A stretch of 64,000 nucleotides of DNA, taken from positions 1 through 64,000 of the forward strand of contig SXUP01000042.1 in assembly GCA_005790505.1 (NCBI GenBank), written 5' to 3'. Below are positions 26,914 through 36,075 of the stretch, piece by piece. Positions within the stretch are counted from its first letter, which is position 1, and the number at the start of each line of letters is the position of its first letter. The position numbers and the translations under genes are program-made. The notes below the pieces were generated by a model that did not search any database, had not been told where the DNA came from, and was given only the letters and a program-made list of their open reading frames with translations. This DNA comes from Actinomycetota bacterium (GTDB lineage Bacteria > Actinomycetota > Acidimicrobiia > Acidimicrobiales > Ilumatobacteraceae).

Positions 26914-27771
26914 TTGCTGAGTTCTCTCGTCGCTTCACTTCCGAGTCCGTCATCTGGCGTACTTGAAATTGGACCTCTGCGTCTAAATGCATATGGGCTG
27001 ATGATTGCGCTTGGCGTAGTTGCGGCAGTGTCACTGGCCGGAAGACGTCTGGAAAAAAATGGTGTTGGAACCCGTGACGATATGTCAACTATTGCAATCT
27101 GGGCCGTACCCGCAGGTGTGATTGGCTCGCGTTTGTATCACGTCATTACCGACTGGGGTCGTTTTGACGGTGATGTTCTGGAGATGGTCAAGATCTGGAA
27201 AGGCGGACTCGGTATTTGGGGTGGCATTGCTCTTGGTGTGCCGGTGGGTTTATATGTGGCGCATCGTCGGGGTCTGGAAATCGGATCAGCATTGACATGT
27301 GTCGCACCGGCACTGCCTTTGGCGCAAGCGATTGGTCGCTGGGGGAACTGGTGGAATCAGGAACTATTTGGTCGGGCGACAACAATGCCGTGGGGTCTTG
27401 AAATATCGGCGGACAAAACTATTGCCGTCGGTTATCCGGTTGGCACCGTTTTTCATCCGACATTTCTTTACGAGTCAATTCTTTGTGTTCTGCTTTGTGT
27501 CGGACTCATTTATCTTGACCGACGGCTACCGATGCGATCGGGAGGCCTGTTTTTTGTGTACACCGCTAGTTATACGGCATTTAGATTTTTCATTGAGGGA
27601 ATTCGTATTGACCCCGCCCAATCTGTTGGTGGACTACGCATCAATCAATGGGTGTCACTGGCGGTATTTGTTGTCTCAGTTCTGATTTTGCTCAGTTATT
27701 TTCGGCGTGGACGGGTTGTACGACTAGTAATTCAAGATGATGCAGGCGCTACGGTGAATCCCTATGAGTGA
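26914..27771 (+). CDS. lgt: Prolipoprotein diacylglyceryl transferase Lgt
   Basis: A 285-aa membrane enzyme that attaches diacylglycerol to the lipobox Cys of prolipoproteins. It opens with SLVASLPSPSSGVLEIGPLRLNAYGLMIALG, has seven hydrophobic segments, and carries the signature GRWGNWWNQELFG (about 139-151) and FHPTFLYES. TTG 26914 is the best start, leaving the usual N-terminus. Its products act on the many lipobox proteins in this window (FKBP, RCC1, BtuF and ThiB proteins). It overlaps the next gene by 8 bp. Confidence 0.93.
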   Translation: MLSSLVASLPSPSSGVLEIGPLRLNAYGLMIALGVVAAVSLAGRRLEKNGVGTRDDMSTIAIWAVPAGVIGSRLYHVITDWGRFDGDVLEMVKIWKGGLGIWGGIALGVPVGLYVAHRRGLEIGSALTCVAPALPLAQAIGRWGNWWNQELFGRATTMPWGLEISADKTIAVGYPVGTVFHPTFLYESILCVLLCVGLIYLDRRLPMRSGGLFFVYTASYTAFRFFIEGIRIDPAQSVGGLRINQWVSLAVFVVSVLILLSYFRRGRVVRLVIQDDAGATVNPYE

Positions 27772-28567
27772 GCCAGTTTTGTATGAATTTCATGAACCAG
27801 GTGTTGGTGTCATTACTTTTAATCGCCCTGACCGAATGAACGCATGGACCCCAGAAATGGGTGACATGTATTTTGGCTACATCGATCAATGCGTTGCTGA
27901 TCCAAAAGTGCGCGTCATCGTTGTGACGGGTGCGGGTCGTGGCTATTGCGCTGGGGCAGATATGGATTCGTTGCAACAAATCGAATCATCATCGGGTGCC
28001 GACCGCGATCCAAGTCGGGCGGCTGGTAGTCGCGTGCAACTAGAGATCACCGCAATTCCAAAACCAGTGATTGCGGCGGTCAACGGTGCGTGCGCTGGGC
28101 TCGGACTTGTACAGGCGTTGATGTGCGACATTCGTTTCGCTGCATCTGGAGCCAAGTTCACGACCGCATTTGCCAAGCGTGGACTGATTGCTGAATACGG
28201 TGTGTCATGGATTTTGCCCCGACTCGTCGGACCTGCAAGGGCAATGGACTTGCTGTTCTCAAGCAGAATCGTGTTGGCAGAAGAAGCTCAAGAAATGGGC
28301 ATGGTAAACATGGTTCTGCCAGCAGATGAACTAATGGAATACACAATGACATATGCCCGAGATATGGCTCGCGATGTGTCCCCGACATCAATTTCAATCA
28401 TGAAGCGACAGGTCTATGGCGATTACAACCAAGATCTTAATACCGCCGGAAAAACCGCAGTGGAACTGATGATCAAATCATTTGGTCGACCAGACTTTGC
28501 CGAAGGTGTTTCAAGTTTTGTGCAGAAGCGCCAGGCAGAGTTTCCGCCCGTCAATCAAAGCGCATAA
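27764..28567 (+). CDS. Enoyl-CoA hydratase/isomerase family protein
   Basis: A 267-aa crotonase-superfamily protein. Visible: GVITFNRPDRMNAWTPEM, VTGAGRGYCAGADMDSL (oxyanion hole), and ACAGLGLVQALMCDIRFAA. At the positions of the two catalytic Glu residues of the hydratase, the sequence reads AKRGLIAEYGVSWILPRLVG, where the E in AEYG is conserved. A C-terminal trimerisation helix follows. It likely acts in fatty or branched-chain acyl-CoA degradation with the acyl-CoA dehydrogenases. Its start overlaps lgt and its end overlaps convergent galT by 17 bp. Confidence 0.87.
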   Translation: MSEPVLYEFHEPGVGVITFNRPDRMNAWTPEMGDMYFGYIDQCVADPKVRVIVVTGAGRGYCAGADMDSLQQIESSSGADRDPSRAAGSRVQLEITAIPKPVIAAVNGACAGLGLVQALMCDIRFAASGAKFTTAFAKRGLIAEYGVSWILPRLVGPARAMDLLFSSRIVLAEEAQEMGMVNMVLPADELMEYTMTYARDMARDVSPTSISIMKRQVYGDYNQDLNTAGKTAVELMIKSFGRPDFAEGVSSFVQKRQAEFPPVNQSA

Positions 28568-29399
28568 ATAGATCTCGTAAAGTAGCGGCAAGTTCTTCTG
28601 GAACAACCGGATTAAAAAACTCGCCTGTTGAAACTTCTGCTGCCGCGATATAGCGCATCAAGCCAGTAGCCCGCCAAGGTGAAACGATCTCGATGTTCAT
28701 ATGCACAGTCATATCGGTATTACTGAAATCACGTTGATTAATCCACATCATGTAGGGCAGTGGTTGTTGATACATCGCATCAAGGGCACTCATCGTGCGT
28801 CGTAAGACTCGTGCGAGGTCTTCAAGTTGTTCTGTTGACGATGACGGCAGGTCACCAACGGCTGTTGTTGGCCAGATCTCAAGTGCGACTGGATATTCAG
28901 AGGCAAACGCAACAGCAGTGCTCCACTCACTGCTGTGGTCCACAAGGAGTTCAGGCTGTGTCGGTGGTTCCCATCGCAGACGTTGTCTCGAGCGTTGTGG
29001 TACGTGGTCAAAGGCGTATAACTGCCCATGAGGATGACTGATGGTGGCTCCGACATCAGCACCGCGATTTTCAAAAATCAAAATAGTAGAGACGTCGCTT
29101 CTGGCAGCGTGGTGCCGTGTCCGTTCGACCCATAAATCAATCAGTCTTCGGATCGCATCAGTGGGCAGTGTCGCAAGGGATGCATCGTGTTGTGCTGAAT
29201 ACAACAACACCTCACAACGGTCTTCAGGCAATGCAGGCCAGCGATTGGAAAACCACCTGACGTCATAGGGTTCGGGGCTTTCAAGTCCACCCACACAAAA
29301 AGGGCACGCCTGGGCGACATCAGTTGCGGCGTTGGGGCGAGTTTGGCGTGACTGCACTACATGGACGCGTGTGTGGTGGGTGGGATCGACGCGGTCCAT
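28551..29399 (-). CDS. galT: Galactose-1-phosphate uridylyltransferase
   Basis: A 282-aa GalT-like HIT-superfamily protein, shorter than the roughly 350 of E. coli GalT. Landmarks are CPFCVGG (zinc-binding pair), VRWFSNRWPAL, ENRGADVGATISHPHGQLYAF (active-site HPH) and VHMNIEIVSPWR at the end. It exchanges UMP between UDP-glucose and galactose 1-phosphate in the Leloir pathway. The frame extends to 29564, but ATG 29399 fits a normal N-terminus and avoids covering the alpha-galactosidase start. It is divergent from galA and convergent with enoyl-CoA hydratase. Confidence 0.87.
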   Translation of the reverse strand: MDRVDPTHHTRVHVVQSRQTRPNAATDVAQACPFCVGGLESPEPYDVRWFSNRWPALPEDRCEVLLYSAQHDASLATLPTDAIRRLIDLWVERTRHHAARSDVSTILIFENRGADVGATISHPHGQLYAFDHVPQRSRQRLRWEPPTQPELLVDHSSEWSTAVAFASEYPVALEIWPTTAVGDLPSSSTEQLEDLARVLRRTMSALDAMYQQPLPYMMWINQRDFSNTDMTVHMNIEIVSPWRATGLMRYIAAAEVSTGEFFNPVVPEELAATLRDLFMRFD

Positions 29400-29432
29400 G
29401 GGTTGCACGATGACTAGTCTGACACTTCCGAG

Positions 29433-29438
29433 TACCGT
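29433..29438 (+). promoter_or_regulatory. -10 box TACCGT of alpha-galactosidase gene
   Basis: TACCGT is followed by 7 nt and in-frame GTG 29446, supporting this start over ATG 29410. Confidence 0.35.
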
Positions 29439-29445
29439 ATCGGCG

Positions 29446-31560
29446 GTGACACAACGAGTACACATTCCGAGTCCGAATTGTTCGGTCGTGATCGAGGTCG
29501 GAGACGCCATGCCCTTTGTCGCGTATTGGGGTGCGCCCATTGTCGACGCCGATGACGATGCCACGATGTCTTTGGCCCTTGATGAACTGATGCCGCGTGG
29601 CTCACTGCCAGGTGGTCTTGATCAAGAGTGTGCGATTGGTCTTGTTCCAATGCATGGTGACGGATGGGTGGGAAGACCTGGTCTGCAAGGTCATCGACGC
29701 GGAGGCACTTCATGGGCGCCACGCTTCAAAAACGCACAAGTGATTCCACTCGGGGGTGGAGGCATCGGTTGCGTAGTCACTGTTCAAGATGATGTTGCCG
29801 AATTAGAACTCGCCTTGAGGGTTGAATTGTGCGTGAGCGGAGCCTTGAGCATTCAAGCAACTATCCGCAATGTTGGATTGCAACGTTATTCGCTTGATGC
29901 ATTGACGATCACTCTTCCGATGCCGAGGCGAGCAACGCGTCTGACAACATTTCATGGTCGCTGGTGCAAAGAGATGCGGCGCGACACGAGCGACTGGAAA
30001 GTTGGTGCTTGGACGGCAGAGAACCGTCGCGGTCGCACCAGTCATGAATATCCGCCGCTGGTATTTGCCCAGACCGATACGGCCTCTGCGGTCAGTGGTG
30101 AAGTGTGGGCCTTGCACACGGCATGGAGTGGCAATCACGTGACTTTGGCTGAGCGCCTTGCTGATGGTCGTCGATATATACAAATGGGGGAGTTGTTGCA
30201 CAGCGGCGAGATTTGTTTAGAAGCAGGAGAGACCTACACGACTCCGCGAATTGTCGGTGCCTATTCCTCAATGGGTGATTCTGGAGTTGCTCAGGTGATG
30301 CAGGCGGAGGTGCGGTCAATGCGTGATCCGCTGTCATCGCGTCCTGTCACGCTCAATACGTGGGAAGCGGTGTATTTCAATCATGAACCCGACACTCTGC
30401 ACCAACTTGCCCATGTTGCAGCCGATGTTGGGGTGGAGCGTTTTGTCCTGGATGACGGTTGGTTTTTAGGCCGCCGAAATGATTCTGCTGGTTTGGGTGA
30501 TTGGTACGTTGACCCTGTCGTTTATCCGCACGGACTCGCACCATTAATTGACACGGTGAAATCCCGCGGAATGCAGTTTGGGTTGTGGCTTGAACCAGAG
30601 ATGTTGAATCCTGACAGCGATCTGTATCGTGCGCATCCTGATTGGGTACTCGAACATGCTGGTTATCCGCATGTCTTGGGGCGTCACCAACTTGTGCTGA
30701 ATCTAACTATTCCCGAAGCATATGAGTACATCTTGCGGCGCATTGATGCACTACTGACCGAGCACGATATTTCCTATCTGAAATGGGATATGAACAGACC
30801 TCACGTTGCTGCTGCGAACCCTCGTGGAACGGCAGCAACACATGCCCAAACAAAAGTGCTGTATATGTTGCTTGATGAGATTAGATTTTTACATCCAGGT
30901 GTTGAGATTGAGTCTTGCTCGTCAGGCGGTGGTCGCATTGATCACGAAATTTTGCGAAGAACTGAGCGAGTGTGGACAAGTGACACTAATGATCCGATAT
31001 TGCGTCAGGCAATCCAACATCACACCTCACTTTTAGTTCCACCAGAAATGATGGGATGCCATATCGGAGCACCAACTGCCCACACCACGAACAAAACATC
31101 GACACTCACTTTTAGAGCGATTACTGCCATGTTTGGTCATCTTGGTATTGAATGGAATCTCTTGCACGCCACTCCGACTGAACTTGAAGAACTTCGTGCC
31201 GTTGTCGCACTGCACAAAGAACTACGTCATCTCCTGCATTCAGGACAGGTCATTTTCACCACCATGTTTGCTGATTCAGACGGAGAATATTTGGCCCACG
31301 GCGTGGCCTCAACAGATTTGAGTCGTGCCGTGATGGCTGTCTCTCGCTTGCTTGACATCAAAGCTGATGCCCCACCCAATTTGCGTATTGTCGGCCTAGA
31401 TCATCGGCGTCAATACAAGGTGTCCTGTTTGCTCGGGCAACCCCTCGGTGGTGACTATGTCGTCAGTCACCACTCCGGATACGACATTGAGCACAATGGG
31501 CTTGAGATTTTGTCGATGCCGCCTGAATCGGCTGTGCTACTAATGCTTGAATCCTCGTAG
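29446..31560 (+). CDS. galA: Alpha-galactosidase, glycoside hydrolase family 36
   Basis: A 704-aa retaining glycosidase: N-terminal beta-sandwich, central TIM barrel, C-terminal beta domain. Family 36 landmarks are TWEAVYFNH, FVLDDGWFLGRR, LWLEPEMLNPDSDLYR, the nucleophile Asp in LKWDMNR (D448), ESCSSGGGRID, and the acid/base Asp in WTSDTNDP (D513). It removes alpha-1,6-linked galactose from raffinose-type sugars in the cytosol (no signal peptide). Released galactose could feed galT next door and galM. GTG 29446 is chosen because of the upstream -10 box; ATG 29410 is an alternative, 12 codons longer. Confidence 0.92.
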   Translation: MTQRVHIPSPNCSVVIEVGDAMPFVAYWGAPIVDADDDATMSLALDELMPRGSLPGGLDQECAIGLVPMHGDGWVGRPGLQGHRRGGTSWAPRFKNAQVIPLGGGGIGCVVTVQDDVAELELALRVELCVSGALSIQATIRNVGLQRYSLDALTITLPMPRRATRLTTFHGRWCKEMRRDTSDWKVGAWTAENRRGRTSHEYPPLVFAQTDTASAVSGEVWALHTAWSGNHVTLAERLADGRRYIQMGELLHSGEICLEAGETYTTPRIVGAYSSMGDSGVAQVMQAEVRSMRDPLSSRPVTLNTWEAVYFNHEPDTLHQLAHVAADVGVERFVLDDGWFLGRRNDSAGLGDWYVDPVVYPHGLAPLIDTVKSRGMQFGLWLEPEMLNPDSDLYRAHPDWVLEHAGYPHVLGRHQLVLNLTIPEAYEYILRRIDALLTEHDISYLKWDMNRPHVAAANPRGTAATHAQTKVLYMLLDEIRFLHPGVEIESCSSGGGRIDHEILRRTERVWTSDTNDPILRQAIQHHTSLLVPPEMMGCHIGAPTAHTTNKTSTLTFRAITAMFGHLGIEWNLLHATPTELEELRAVVALHKELRHLLHSGQVIFTTMFADSDGEYLAHGVASTDLSRAVMAVSRLLDIKADAPPNLRIVGLDHRRQYKVSCLLGQPLGGDYVVSHHSGYDIEHNGLEILSMPPESAVLLMLESS

Positions 31561-31563
31561 AAT
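31558..31563 (+). promoter_or_regulatory. -10 box TAGAAT of gatC, sharing a stop codon
   Basis: TAGAAT is followed by 6 nt and GTG 31570. Its first three bases are the TAG stop of the alpha-galactosidase gene. Confidence 0.4.
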
Positions 31564-31569
31564 TAGGGC

Positions 31570-31884
31570 GTGACATCCTCTCCATCTAATTCTTCAATTA
31601 CTTCGGCTGAGGTCATCAAGGTTGCCCGATTAGCGCGACTTGACATTGACGCGGCTCAAGTTGAACACTTCACCGAACAACTTGCCAAAGTTCTTGGGCA
31701 CTTCACCGATGTAGACGCCCTTGATCTTTCTGACGTTCAGCCAATGACTCAGGCATACCCCTTAGCCAATATTTTGCGCCAAGATGTTGAGCAGCCGTGT
31801 CTTGACCGCGATGAAGTTTTGGCTGCGGCACCACAAGCCCAAGATGGTCGTTTTCGTGTTCCAACAATTAACGGTGAGGCATAG
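31570..31884 (+). CDS. gatC: Asp/Glu-tRNA amidotransferase subunit C
   Basis: A 104-aa GatC subunit, the belt that holds GatA and GatB together in the enzyme converting Glu-tRNA(Gln) and Asp-tRNA(Asn) to Gln-tRNA and Asn-tRNA. The helix [30 protein letters not shown] and the [19 protein letters not shown] segment are typical. GTG 31570 follows a TAGAAT box by 6 nt, so it may be leaderless. Only 2 bp separate it from gatA. Confidence 0.92.
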   Translation: MTSSPSNSSITSAEVIKVARLARLDIDAAQVEHFTEQLAKVLGHFTDVDALDLSDVQPMTQAYPLANILRQDVEQPCLDRDEVLAAAPQAQDGRFRVPTINGEA

Positions 31885-31886
31885 CA

Positions 31887-33326
31887 GTGGCATCTCTCCC
31901 TACGACGGCTTCTGACATTGCTGCAGCCGTCGCTTCTGGTTCAGTCACCGCTTCTCTAGTCCTAGAACATCATCTTGCGGCAATTACGGCACGCGAAAGT
32001 GATGTGCACGCATTTAATTTGATCACAATAGAGAATGCGCGCCAACACGCTGCCCGAATTGATGCCGATGTCGCAGCCGGCAAATCAGTTGGTGCGCTCG
32101 CTGGAGTACCGCTGGCACTCAAAGACAACATGTGCACGCGTGGAATTGAGACAACTTGTTCGTCTCGCATACTGCAGGGCTGGAAGCCTCCCTATGATGC
32201 CACGGTTGTGCAACGACTTCGTGATGCTGGCGCAATCACGGTTGGTAAAACCAACCTGGACGAGTTTGCGATGGGATCGAGTACGGAAAACAGTGCATTT
32301 GGGCCGACCAAAAATCCTCTCGATCTTTCACGCGTTCCTGGCGGCAGTAGTGGCGGTAGTGCAGCAGCCGTAGCAGCCGGATTCAGTGCTGTGAGTTTAG
32401 GAAGTGACACTGGTGGCAGTATTCGTCAGCCCGCAGCACTGTGCGGTGTTGTTGGTGTCAAACCCACGTACGGACTCGTCAGTCGCTACGGACTCGTCGC
32501 TTTTGCGAGCAGTCTTGACCAAATTGGTCCGTTTGCAAACACGGTGTATGACGCCGCACTTGTCACAGAGGTGATTGCCGGACATGACCCAAAGGACTCC
32601 ACCTCAATACCCCAACCCGTACCTGATTTGCGCTCCGCCGTTGGCAAGGGTGTGGCTGGTATGCGCATCGGTCGCATCACAGACTTGCCAGTCGGAGCAG
32701 AACCAGAAGTTTTGCAACGTCTCGATGATGCTTTTCAAGCTCTCGCTGCTGCTGGCGCTGAAATAGTTGACGTGACATTGCCCTCAATTGAATATGCGCT
32801 AACGGCTTACTACCTGATTGCGCCTGCCGAAGCCAGCAGTAACTTGGCTCGTTACGACGGCGTTCGATACGGTCTGCGCGCCGAAGCCTCAGAAGTAAAC
32901 GCGATGTATGGTGCCACTCGTTCGGCTGGGTTCGGTGACGAAGTAAAGCGCCGCATCATGCTTGGAACTTATGCGTTGTCTGCCGGATACTTTGACGCGT
33001 ACTACGGGAAAGCACTCAAAGTGCGGCGATTGATTGCCGATGACTTTGATCGTGCATATACCCAGGTTGACGCAATACTCACGCCAACATCACCAATGGT
33101 CGCATTTGAGTTTGGTGACAAAGTTGAAGACCCAATGGCAATGTATCTGTGTGACATCTACACCATCCCGAGCAATTTGGCAGGACATCCAGCCATGAGT
33201 TTGCCTTTTGGCCGTGGTGCACACGAGTTGCCCGTCGGTATTCAAGTCATGGCACCAGCCCTTGGCGAGGTTCCTATGTTTCGGGTTGCAGGCGCACTTG
33301 AAAATGCAGCAAGAGGTCTGGCATGA
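31887..33326 (+). CDS. gatA: Asp/Glu-tRNA amidotransferase subunit A
   Basis: A 479-aa amidase-signature enzyme releasing ammonia from glutamine for the GatCAB complex. The Ser-cisSer-Lys triad is visible: K79 in LALKDNM, S154 in PGGSSGGS and S178 in [11 protein letters not shown] (the nucleophile). GTG 31887 has GAGG upstream. The stop overlaps the gatB start by 4 bp (ATGA), so translation is likely coupled. Confidence 0.96.
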   Translation: MASLPTTASDIAAAVASGSVTASLVLEHHLAAITARESDVHAFNLITIENARQHAARIDADVAAGKSVGALAGVPLALKDNMCTRGIETTCSSRILQGWKPPYDATVVQRLRDAGAITVGKTNLDEFAMGSSTENSAFGPTKNPLDLSRVPGGSSGGSAAAVAAGFSAVSLGSDTGGSIRQPAALCGVVGVKPTYGLVSRYGLVAFASSLDQIGPFANTVYDAALVTEVIAGHDPKDSTSIPQPVPDLRSAVGKGVAGMRIGRITDLPVGAEPEVLQRLDDAFQALAAAGAEIVDVTLPSIEYALTAYYLIAPAEASSNLARYDGVRYGLRAEASEVNAMYGATRSAGFGDEVKRRIMLGTYALSAGYFDAYYGKALKVRRLIADDFDRAYTQVDAILTPTSPMVAFEFGDKVEDPMAMYLCDIYTIPSNLAGHPAMSLPFGRGAHELPVGIQVMAPALGEVPMFRVAGALENAARGLA

Positions 33327-34762
33327 CGGACATGTTGATACACAACGGTTGGGAACTTGTAGTTGGACTCGAGGTTCATGTTGAACTGGCAACCAAAACA
33401 AAGTTGTTCAGTGGATCACCCAATCGCTTTGGAGATGAGCCCAATACCAACATCGATCCAGTCACTCTTGGACTTCCTGGTGCGCTACCCGTGCTCAATC
33501 AGTATGCGGTCGAACTTGCAATGCGCATTGGAATAGCGCTCAACTGCACGGTGCAGGCATCGACTTTTCATCGCAAAAACTATTTTTATCCAGACATGCC
33601 CAAGGCGTATCAAATCAGCCAATATGACCAACCACTGAATGTTGATGGTTTTTTGATGTTGCCAGGCAAAGTCAGAATCGGAGTAGAGCGCGCGCATCTC
33701 GAAGAAGACACGGGCAAGAGCACGCATATCGGCGGAGCAACAGGTCGCATTCACGGCAGCGAGTATTCCCTCATTGACTTCAATCGCGCAGGTGTACCAC
33801 TTGTTGAAATTGTTTCGCGTCCAGATATTCGAAGTAGTGAGCAGGCTCGTCAGTATGTTTCCGAATTGAGAGCAATTCTGTTGGCAGTAGGCGCATCCGA
33901 TGCAAAGATGGAGGAAGGCTCAATGCGCGTTGACGCCAATGTGTCCGTCCGTAGGCCTGGTGCCGAACTCGGGACACGCTGTGAGATAAAAAATGTCAAC
34001 TCGGTAAAGGCGATTGGTCGAGCAATTGACTATGAAGCACGTCGTCAGATTGACCTGATTGAAAATGGCGACAGGGTTCGTCAGGAAACTCGCCACTGGG
34101 ACGATGGCGAAGGTCGTACACATACATTGCGCGTTAAAGAAGATGCTGACGATTACAGATATTTCTTGGAGCCTGACCTGGTTCCGCTTGCACCGAGCCT
34201 TGAGTGGATACAAACAGTGAAAGACAATATGCCACCATTGCCTGGTGCTCGTCGGGAGCGTTTATCCGAAATCACAGGTGTATCCCAGGAATCTGAAGCA
34301 GTAATCGTTGTTGTCGAACGTGGTCAAGACGACTACATTCACGAAGTCGTTGCCGCTGGTGGGGATGCAGGGAAAGCTCTGGTGTTTGTACAGCAGGCTT
34401 TCGCTGATGAGAGTGCAAAGCCACGAGTGCCGGCCAAAGATATTGCCTTGCTCACTGTGCTGGAGCGAGATGGAAAGATTACGTCCACTCAGAGCAAAAC
34501 ACTGCTCGGAGAAATTGTTTCCAATGGTGGTGGGGACGCAGTGGCACTCGCTTCGGCCAAGGGTTTTGAAGCAATGGATACATCGGCTAGTGAGGCAATG
34601 GTAGATGAGGCGATTGCCGCTAATCCAGACGCATGGGCTAAATATTGCGCTGGCGAAGAAAAAGCAATGGGTGCTCTTGTCGGAGCAATCATGAAGTTGT
34701 CACAAGGCAAAGCAGACGGCAAGGTCGTCACGGCGATTCTGCAGGCCCGTCGTACCAAATAA
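33323..34762 (+). CDS. gatB: Asp/Glu-tRNA amidotransferase subunit B
   Basis: A 479-aa kinase-like subunit that activates the misacylated tRNA. N-terminal signature [52 protein letters not shown] (metal/ATP site), [11 protein letters not shown], and the helical tail domain near residues 300-479 that binds tRNA. It completes gatCAB; its presence suggests the organism makes Gln-tRNA and/or Asn-tRNA by the indirect route. Confidence 0.96.
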   Translation: MTDMLIHNGWELVVGLEVHVELATKTKLFSGSPNRFGDEPNTNIDPVTLGLPGALPVLNQYAVELAMRIGIALNCTVQASTFHRKNYFYPDMPKAYQISQYDQPLNVDGFLMLPGKVRIGVERAHLEEDTGKSTHIGGATGRIHGSEYSLIDFNRAGVPLVEIVSRPDIRSSEQARQYVSELRAILLAVGASDAKMEEGSMRVDANVSVRRPGAELGTRCEIKNVNSVKAIGRAIDYEARRQIDLIENGDRVRQETRHWDDGEGRTHTLRVKEDADDYRYFLEPDLVPLAPSLEWIQTVKDNMPPLPGARRERLSEITGVSQESEAVIVVVERGQDDYIHEVVAAGGDAGKALVFVQQAFADESAKPRVPAKDIALLTVLERDGKITSTQSKTLLGEIVSNGGGDAVALASAKGFEAMDTSASEAMVDEAIAANPDAWAKYCAGEEKAMGALVGAIMKLSQGKADGKVVTAILQARRTK

Positions 34763-34803
34763 ATGTAGGTTCTTCACTTGCACGGAGCGCGTCGTGATTG
34801 GCG

Positions 34804-34809
34804 TACAGT
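34804..34809 (+). promoter_or_regulatory. -10 box TACAGT (leaderless acyl-CoA dehydrogenase gene)
   Basis: TACAGT followed by 6 nt and ATG 34816. It supports this start over the in-frame TTG at 34798. Confidence 0.5.
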
Positions 34810-34815
34810 TCAATC

Positions 34816-36075
34816 ATGGACTTTTTGATTCCAGAAGATATTCAAGCCACACTCCTTGAGATTGATGCCTTCATCGAGGCAGAAATAAAACCGCTTGAAC
34901 AACAAGACGACAACATTCGGTTCTTTGATCATCGTCGTGAGTGGGCCAGGACAGATTTTGAAAACGGCGGAGTTCCGCGCGCTGATTGGGAAGAACTCTT
35001 GCGCGAGATGCGTCGTCGAGCAGACAAAGCAGGTTGGTTGCGGCTGGCGTTGCCAACAGAATTTGGCGGTCAGGGAGCATCAAATCTCAAGATGGCCATT
35101 ATTCGCGAACATATGGCGTCAAGAGGTTTGGGTCTGCACAATGATCTGCAAAACGAGTCAAGCATCGTTGGTAATTTTCCGACAGTGCTGATGATGCGTG
35201 ACTTTGGGACACCAGAGCAAATAAAAACATGGATGCCTGGTTTCTTGGATGGCACAAAGCGACTTGCCTTTGGTCTGACAGAACCAAATCATGGTTCTGA
35301 CGCCACGTATCTAGAAACAACGGCGTTCCAAGATGGTGATGAGTGGGTCATTAGTGGAATGAAACGCTGGAACAGTGGGCTACACCACGCCACTCACGAC
35401 ATTATCTTTGCTCGCACAAGTGGTAATCCCGGAGACCCCAAAGGAATTTCGGCGTTTCTGGTGCCCACTGATGCACCAGGCTTCAAGGTGGAGTTTTTTT
35501 GGTGGACATTCAACATGCCAACCGATCATGCCGAGGTCAGCATGAAAGATGTACGCGTTGGCGCCGATGCACTTTTTGGTCGCCTTGATCATGGTCTTGA
35601 ACTAGCGCAACACTTCGTCCATGAAAACCGCATTCGCCAAGCCGCATCTTCGCTTGGTGCGGCGCAGTTTTGTGTAGATGAAGCGGTGAAGTATTCAAAT
35701 ACTCGTGTCACATGGGGTAAAAAATTAAGTGTCAATCAGGGAATACAGTTTCCACTAGTTGAACTACACACCGAAGCCGCAATGCTGCGTCAGCTTGTGC
35801 GCTATACCGCTTGGATGCTTGACCACAAACACCATATGGAGGTCACTCATCTTGTGGCGATGTGCAACTACCGAGCGAACCGTTTGGCATGTGACGCGGC
35901 TGACCGAGCGATGCAAACGTGTGGTGGCATGGGGTATAGCCGGCATATGCCGTTTGAGCATATTTATCGGCATCATCGTAGGTATCGCATTACAGAAGGA
36001 AGTGAAGAGATCCAGATGCGCAAGGTGGCTAGCAACCTTTTTGGATTTGGTCGCCAACCGAAAGGACAAAAGTGA
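34816..36075 (+). CDS. Acyl-CoA dehydrogenase
   Basis: A 419-aa acyl-CoA dehydrogenase. The N-terminal helical domain carries FGGQGASNLKM, the FAD loop reads LAFGLTEPNHGSDATYLETTA, then DEWVISGMKRWNSGLHHA. The helical C-domain contains RIRQAASSLGAAQFCVDEAVKYSNTRVTWGKKLS, MQTCGGMGYSRHMPFEHIYRHHRRYRITEGSEEIQMRKVA. In the last stretch the Glu in TEGSEEI sits where the catalytic base lies in several subfamilies. It is first of a two-gene operon with the lipoprotein at 36072 (ATGA-type 4-bp overlap). Substrate unknown. Confidence 0.9.
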   Translation: MDFLIPEDIQATLLEIDAFIEAEIKPLEQQDDNIRFFDHRREWARTDFENGGVPRADWEELLREMRRRADKAGWLRLALPTEFGGQGASNLKMAIIREHMASRGLGLHNDLQNESSIVGNFPTVLMMRDFGTPEQIKTWMPGFLDGTKRLAFGLTEPNHGSDATYLETTAFQDGDEWVISGMKRWNSGLHHATHDIIFARTSGNPGDPKGISAFLVPTDAPGFKVEFFWWTFNMPTDHAEVSMKDVRVGADALFGRLDHGLELAQHFVHENRIRQAASSLGAAQFCVDEAVKYSNTRVTWGKKLSVNQGIQFPLVELHTEAAMLRQLVRYTAWMLDHKHHMEVTHLVAMCNYRANRLACDAADRAMQTCGGMGYSRHMPFEHIYRHHRRYRITEGSEEIQMRKVASNLFGFGRQPKGQK

